A DNA stretch of 64,000 nt from Nissolia schottii (lineage: Eukaryota > Streptophyta > Magnoliopsida > Fabales > Fabaceae). Below are positions 57,889-64,000 of this stretch, in pieces. Within the stretch, counting starts at the first letter, position 1. Each line of letters opens with the position of its first letter. The stretch is taken from the NCBI GenBank assembly GCA_003254905.1, contig QANU01094686.1, positions 435,849 through 499,848 of the forward strand, read 5' to 3'. The translations under genes and the position numbers were made by a program. Under the pieces are notes generated by a model. It had not been told where the DNA came from, did not search any database, and saw nothing but the letters and a program-made list of their open reading frames with translations.

Positions 57889-59376
57889 CACAAGAAACCC
57901 AAAACAAAACAATCACACAGACATCGATAGAAAATAAAAGAAAGCAAAATGCGAACTTTTTCTTCTCTCGGTATGCTCCTTCCAATTGGGTGTCCGAAAA
58001 CGATTCAATCTAGATGAAATACATCGCAGCCACCAAACTTAGAAGATCACCCTTCTGCTCCAAGCTAGGATTTTTAAGGAACACAGAAACCCTAGAAATT
58101 GAATTGAACAAGCGCTCTCAATGGGGTTTTGGTTCGATCAAAAACAGCTTGCCTTTTTTCGTGGAAATAGGGTTTCTGAGTTTAGGGTCTGTGAAGCTTT
58201 CTTCTTCTCCTTCTCCGGCTTTTTCAGTTTTTTTTCCCCGAGGTTTTTCTTCAGTGTTACAGAGAACTAGGGCATGTGGGAGTGAAAAAATATGAAGTGT
58301 TTTTGGTCTCATATTTATGTGGTTGGGAACACGCGCATCAATTCACGTGATGAGCACGGGTTTGTTACGTGTCTTTTGTGGGGATTTTAGGAAGCATGAG
58401 CCGTTCATTTGTTCGATTGAGAGATAGTGTGATTCACGCGCCAGAAAATGGAACTATGAAGGGTATTTTAGTGCTTATTTTTGCCAGAATTTTTATCTTA
58501 ATTTCTTTCTATCCAACACATTTTTGCCGCCAAAAGTGTGGGTTTTGTAATTTATGCCACCAAAATATGAAGCAAAGTGGGAGAGGGTATTTATGTTTTT
58601 TAAGGGCAACGGCTCCTTAAAAATTACAAATAAAAAATACATGTGTTTAGATACTCTTGTGGGGACTACTTTGTGCTATTGGGAGCTTTATCTCTCTAAT
58701 TTTTTATTTTTCTAAAAAAAAAAAACAATTTAGAGATTGTGATGAAAAGTAAGCTGTGACAAAAATCTCAAATTATTGAAGGCAGGGTTCAATATGCTTT
58801 AGAAATATTATATGATATGGGATGAGAAATTAAAGAGCAAATCTTCCTTGTTCAGCTTCAAGTATTGCTGGATATGATTGGAATTGGTGAAAAGGAAAAA
58901 TTGCGTTTGGCTTCTAGCAAGTGACACTATGATCTCGTACATAACTTTTTTGGTGAACTGTTGATTCATACATAATAAGGACAAGGGTTGTTATTACACA
59001 GGTAGACTAATTTAAATTGGCATTTGCTTCTCATATATGTGAAATGTGAAATTTGATAATTAATAAACTAAAATATACATATAACAATACATTAAGCTGA
59101 AGCGAATTTTCCATGGGGTAAATGTTATTTGAACTTTCAATAGTTAATTAGTTGGTTCAAATGGTTATGCACTTGTTTTTTTTAAGTTATGTCTCAATTT
59201 GAGTTTTGTGAATGAAAAAAAAAAAATCTAACTCGAGGAGAGTTTTACTCTTATAATGGACCAACCTAACTTTAGTCAAATTAGGAGTCCATCAAGTTTC
59301 AGATATTAGTAATTTTGATCAAAATGATATTTGAACTTTTGAAGGGTGGACACTCTAAGCAACCATAAAGAAAAAA
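57889..59376. other. Promoter side of the AAA gene and intergenic DNA
   Basis: The first 400 bases are the probable 5' leader and promoter of the minus-strand gene, with CT/TC-rich patches near 58195-58240. Plus-strand frames at 58014-58295 and 58369-58620 lack protein character. The rest is AT-rich, with poly(A) runs near 58718 and 59217. Confidence 0.4.
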
Positions 59377-59854
59377 CACTACCAGATATTTATCTCATAC
59401 CAACAGATATTTTTCGTCAAAAATTTCGATGGATTTTAATGGACAAATATGTCAGAAACATGTTCATATACAGATGGATTTTAACCACCAAAATTTGTTG
59501 GTATTTGAAGTTTCGCATTGGGAGCATATTACCACGTTTTTGAAACATGCATCACCTTGTCGTCGTCCTCCTTCCTGCCGATTCACAACCATCGCGGCTT
59601 ACCTCGCCATGCATCGCCTCTCCTCATCGTCTTCATCCCATTGATTTGTAACCACCGTGTCTTGTAGCGTAGCGCATTGCCTCTCCTCGTCGCGCCTCTA
59701 ACCTTAGTCATGCCTTGCCTCGTTGTTACTCTAAAGTAGTGTCATCTTTAATTGTGTTTTTACTCTCATGTTTTGTTTATTTTCACTATATTGTCTAAAG
59801 TTTTGGATGAAATTATTGTTGTTAATTAGGGTTCGATTTTGACCAGAGTTTTGT

Positions 59855-62800
59855 TGTAACACCCTAGCTAATTGTTTACCCGTACGTCGTAAACAATGCT
59901 CACTAGGTTGTTATTTGCTTTGGTTGGGGTTACTTTTAGCCCCCTACTTTAGCTTTGAAAATATTTCTTACTTAGAAAATATGGACCATTTTGAAACTTT
60001 TTCTTTCTATATATATGTTATAAAATATGAGCTGTGCGCGTCAGATAGAATTTATAATGCGAGTATTAAAACTTGATACTATACTAGTAACTGTTCTAAT
60101 ATAACAACGACAAACAATAAGCAGGCAAGTGGCCCATAGCATATAATCACAACACTTACGTAGATAATATCTTAGTTAATACATAAACATAAGTTTTCAT
60201 AGCAGGACAATACATGGATTGTATCCTCCTTAGTCTAGTTCTTGCTATCCTATTCCTTGATTCCTCGCCTTCGAGGCCGCCGCTGCGTACATCAAGCTGA
60301 AGTCTTGTCATGCTTACCTAGAATCATAAAGGAGCGGGAGTGGGAAACCTTAGTCATCGTAATTCATTTCATTCTCAATTATGATTCCGCCGCTCAGGGA
60401 TCTCTAGATGTCACAGTTATACTACATCCCTACTAGTTATCACATTCAACCTAGTCCTGAGCAGCTACCTACATTACTAGGTAACTGGGGGAAACTAATC
60501 TTTCCTTATCTATGTCATCTGTTCTCTATTCTAACTCTTAGGGCACAAGTTACCATTCATACATACACCGTTCATTTCGCATGTGACTCATTCACCTTTG
60601 TTCTATATATATCATTCATTCTCATGCATGAGGAATAGGAGTAGTTCCCAGACTCTTCAATGGACGGGGACCCTAATCCGTACCTCGTCATGATCATCCC
60701 AACTCTACTGTGGTTAGGAGGACCCTGCCTTGTCCTTAGAGCGTTCCCAACTCTACTGTGGTTGGAACTCCCCGGACTCTTCTGTGGTCAAGGGACTCTC
60801 CGACTTTACTGGGGTCGAGAGAACTCTTCGGACTTGCTATGTATGAAACTTTGAGAGACTTGCCTCATCCTAAGAGCGTTCCCAACTCTACAGTGGTTGG
60901 AACTCCCCGGACTCTTCTGTGGTCAAGTGACTCTCCGACTCTACTGTGGTTGAGAGAACTCCTCGGACTCGGCTTATCTCTGAGGTATCCCTGACTCTTC
61001 TGTGGTCGGAAACCTCCAGCACACTCAGACTCTACTGTAGTCTAGTGTCTTAGTACCTCAACTCTCCTGTGGTCAAATACTCTGCCTTTTTAACCCTCAT
61101 CACACATTCACAGATATAATCAACACAATTCATCATCTTTAAAGCAATTCATATTCACAGCCAACATAACTTAATAGCTCATGTCATCATTTCCATCATT
61201 TACCACATCATATCAAGCAATCATCATTTTATAATTCTAACATATAACTCCACACAGTCCTAATCATTTAACATATATCATATTATATAACTCATATATC
61301 ATTCATCATGTTCTCATAAACATAAGGAAGCATACTATCACTCGCTAAACCTAACATAGCATATCCAAGCATTTGTTCCATAAACAACATAATCATATAA
61401 AACATAATCACATAACGTAGATTATTTCCTCATGACAACATAGGCTACGTCTGTTTTTTGTCAGTATTTAGTTATCAGAAACCAGAAAGGTTGAAGACCT
61501 TAACGCAAGGTTTTTGATAGCCCTAAGATCATTTTTCATGTCTAAAATTTCAGATCCTGAACTCAGCACCACGAAATTTCAATTCTACCCCTTTTCCCAA
61601 AATTACCATTTCGCCCCCGTAAACGCCCTATTTTCTTTAGAATTTTTGTTCTCAAAAACCCGATGGACTCAAGACTTGCCCTTAAGGTTTTTGATAGTTC
61701 TAAACCCATATTTTCTAAAAACAAACCCAGTTTTTCAGTCCCAAGATGTGAAATTGTCGTTTTGCCATTTTTCATAAAAATCCTGTTTTCTGCCTGTTTG
61801 CTGAGAAATTCATCGGGGACTCCAAAAATCATAAAACTTGACATCCCCACTCAAAATTTTGTGTAGAATCCAAAAATCACATTAGTTTTTCATGATAAAA
61901 ATCCCAGCATACAGTTCCTTTAAAAAACGTGACATATGCCTATTCCCGTCTTAGGCTTTCCTAAATTCTGACAGAATCGCAGACAACAGCAACAGATCCA
62001 GACAATCATCAACAATATATATATATATANAGGCACCCTAACCGCATGTATTTCTAACACAAAACATAGCTCAACACATCCTAAATCACATAGGCAGTGA
62101 TTATGTCGGTTTACCCACTTTTTCCTAGTATCGACGTTTCCTACGGCTTCCAACTTGCTATGATGCCTTCTAACTCCTCTTGGGCTGAGCTCCCTCCGGA
62201 TTTCTCCAAGGATTTTGTGGGTTCTTTGTGGGCTTAGATTAGGGGATTTCTGAAGAACGGGAACTAGGTTGTGTACAGGAAGTGTCTGAGTCTCTATTTT
62301 GACTGAATAACAGTCGATTGTGTAATCGGACAGAGCTTTGGCTAGGTTTTCCAATTTTTGCACAAAATTTCTGATTTGAGGGGTATTTATAGGCCTCTTG
62401 GCCGAATTTCACTTTCCAATTTTGCCCTTGGGGCAAAATTCCCAAAATGCCCTTATTTTGTCCTTATTCCAAATGTCATTTTCATGACTCATTTGGTTTG
62501 AATGTTGACTTGGCTATGTGGGCTGCTTCATGGCCGTTCCTTTTGTTGTTCCTTGGCTGATTTTGTGGCCAAAATTTTATGGGCTCTGGAAGATCAATTT
62601 TTGATCAGGTTTTTGGCGTTTCTGGTCCCGGTACTTCGCATATGGCTGTTCTAAAAATATTCCGATCACATCCTTGTGATCTCCTAATTTTTCCTAAGTA
62701 ATATTCTAGGGTCACTTAGCTATTTATAAATGTTCGTCTGTAGTCGTACCTTTTACGGATACTTTAGACGCGCGGTTGTGTTCAGACGGCAAAAAGAATT

Positions 62801-62959
62801 TGTTCTAGTGCCTGCAGAATTTTGAGAAAACGCACATAAATATTCCTACAAACAATTCTTAATCCCAAGGGTTCCTAATTCTACTGATTTAACCAAAAAT
62901 ATAATTATCTCAACAATTATCCAGCGAAATTCTGCTAAGGGGAAAAGCGAGATGTTATA
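59855..62959. mobile_element. 3.1-kb solo LTR (long-LTR retroelement, possibly Ty3/gypsy)
   Basis: It begins TGTAACACCC and ends GATGTTATA, so the tips are imperfect inverted repeats. TTTGT flanks both sides (59850-59854 and 62960-62964), a 5-bp target duplication. There is no internal duplication, coding domain, primer-binding site or polypurine tract, so it is best read as one LTR left after recombination. Such long LTRs with TGTAACACCC tips occur in plant Tekay/Del-type elements (from memory). It contains a minisatellite at 60690-61075 and an (AT)n run with one N at 62030. Confidence 0.7.
60690..61075. repeat. Minisatellite of ACTCTNCTGTGGT units in the solo LTR
   Basis: About ten copies of ACTCT(A/T)CTGTGGT(T/C) spaced 23-90 bases apart and separated by GGAACTCCCCGG or GAGAGAACTCCTCGG words. 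Frames overlapping it (60660-60994) translate the repeat and are not genes. Confidence 0.85.
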
Positions 62960-63939
62960 TTTGTTGCCTTGGGGTTTTCTGATTTGAGGTTAGGGTTTTT
63001 TATTTGTGAGTTTGGGTTTCTGATTTTGGGGATGGAATTTTTTATTTTGGGGTCAAGGTTTTTGATTTATGATTTTTTAGGGGTTTTGGTTTGAGGGGTT
63101 AGGGTTTTTAATTTATGATTGTTTAGGGTTTCTAATTTGGTGAGTTAGAGTTTTTGATTTGTGATTGTGATTTGTGGGTCAATTTTTTCTAATGTGTCTT
63201 CTTCTCTTTTTTTCCCAAATATAGATTGCACTTCCATCTCCATCTCCATCTCCACCTATGGTTAACGTAGCAAATTTTGAAAATCGGATTGCTCACCTTG
63301 AAAGACTAATGATAATCTTGTGGTGGAGAAACACGCAAAGATATATGTAAAGGTTGGGAGTACATTGCCAACAGATGATCAAGAATCGCCAACTAATTAA
63401 CGTTTAAGGCTATTTTTTTAGGGTTTTTTTTTTAATATGTTAACAAACATTGACATTTCTGTTGTTGAGTTACAACTAATTTTTAAATGTTGAGTTAATA
63501 TAATATTAAATTGATAACAAGAAATATTTAAATATATTATTACAAAAAAAATGACTAAATAGGCACGAGAGTGCTTGTTAAGCCACTAATATTTATGATT
63601 GAGTTAAATTTAAAATTAATTTTTTAGAACAAAATTGAAAAATATCTAGTTATGTTATATGTTAAATTATTGGATTAAATAATCAAACTTATAGTTTAGA
63701 AATAAAAAATAACGATGAATTTATTCGCCGATACCTTTACTTTGAAAGTGAGTCTTCACTGAATAATTTCATCGCAAGAGTTCTGTGGAATTTCAAAATA
63801 CGTTAATAAGGTGCTACCGACAAGACATATATCGTCAAATTTTATACATCAAAAAATTTGACGAAAATACTAAAATTCGTCGATAATAACTTTATATCCA
63901 TAAAAAAATTTGTCGGTATAATGGCCTTTTCTTACTGTG

Positions 63940-64000
63940 AAAGGAAGGAAAAAAAAAAAGTCAAGTTCTTTTTGGTATTTTAGGGTTTCAATATTTATTA
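63940..64000. other. Window end, nothing recognised
   Basis: A-rich then T-rich DNA after the CACTA-like right end. Confidence 0.4.

Larger units (their letters stand above)
59377..63939. mobile_element. CACTA-like element fragment split by a solo LTR
   Basis: Left end CACTACCAGATATTTATC; right end, reversed, CACAGTAAGAAAAGGCC, both resembling CACTA ends (CACTACAAGAAAA). Flanks on both sides are AAA, which fits the 3-bp duplication of this class but is weak in A-rich DNA. Subterminal motifs of the type TTCGTCAAA or TTTGACGAA, and CGACAAATTTTT, recur near both ends (59415-59440; 63800-63930). Without the solo LTR the element is about 1.45 kb and has no transposase. A C-rich patch at 59540-59700 and TTTGGGG-rich DNA at 62970-63180 are what remains of the interior. 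Confidence 0.55.

Noticed and set aside
61514..62445. Frames of 68-147 codons on both strands
   Set aside because: They lie inside the solo LTR, show no domains, and one spans an N.

Overview
This is a 64 kb stretch of plant nuclear DNA, very probably from a legume and most likely soybean (Glycine). That assignment is an inference from the style of the protein sequences, the AT-rich introns and the repeat families; no marker in the window settles it. There are no bacterial or organellar features. Three single N positions (36765, 41810, 62030), all in or next to simple repeats, show it is an assembled genome sequence.

Six host genes can be supported. On the plus strand: the 3' part of a SAWADEE-domain chromatin reader of the SHH2 type (exons from 3948 to 6105, N-terminal exons not seen); a seven-exon, 363-residue zinc-free quinone-oxidoreductase/RTN4IP1-like MDR enzyme (7054-12113); and a single-exon, 740-residue acidic/basic low-complexity protein of the plant 'protamine P1-like' family (27606-29828). 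On the minus strand: a four-exon chloroplast-type DUF3082 membrane protein (36659-33534) with a 26-nt micro-exon; a two-exon DUF1685 protein (44520-42810); and a six-exon, 1834-residue nuclear AAA ATPase with an extended PHD finger upstream of its ATPase core (57888-50783). The genes look independently transcribed. The order MDR enzyme, DUF3082, PHD-AAA ATPase resembles, from memory, a short block of Arabidopsis chromosome 3 around At3g15090-At3g15120.

The space between genes is dominated by transposable elements of nearly every plant class. From left to right: two diverged members of one Ty1/copia family in opposite orientation (1-562 and 720-2063), the second a gag-pol-less deletion derivative with a perfect GGTTC target duplication; small inverted-repeat elements; a young, apparently intact Tork/Tnt1-type copia element (14819-20230) with a 1342-residue open polyprotein, 661-bp LTRs and an AGTTG duplication; a decayed hAT-like element; a decayed MuDR-like element (about 21635-24420) with a transposase fragment on one strand and a plant-mobile-domain gene on the other; a tRNA-derived SINE; a copia 5' fragment cut by another repeat; a CACTA-type terminus with 131-bp subterminal repeats; a 2.7-kb long-TIR Mutator-like element with a 9-bp target duplication (47764-50446); and a CACTA-like fragment (59377-63939) split by a 3.1-kb solo LTR (59855-62959) with a TTTGT duplication.

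The most distinctive observations are the MuDR-like convergent two-gene layout with similar TATA-like motifs at both ends, the deletion derivative with two polypurine tracts around a minisatellite, the CACTA subterminal array of GAGGGA/TCCCTC inverted motifs, the large MULE with host-like filler, the nested solo LTR, and the PHD-AAA protein whose second ATPase domain has lost its P-loop lysine. I found no RNA gene, CRISPR array or operon-like system.
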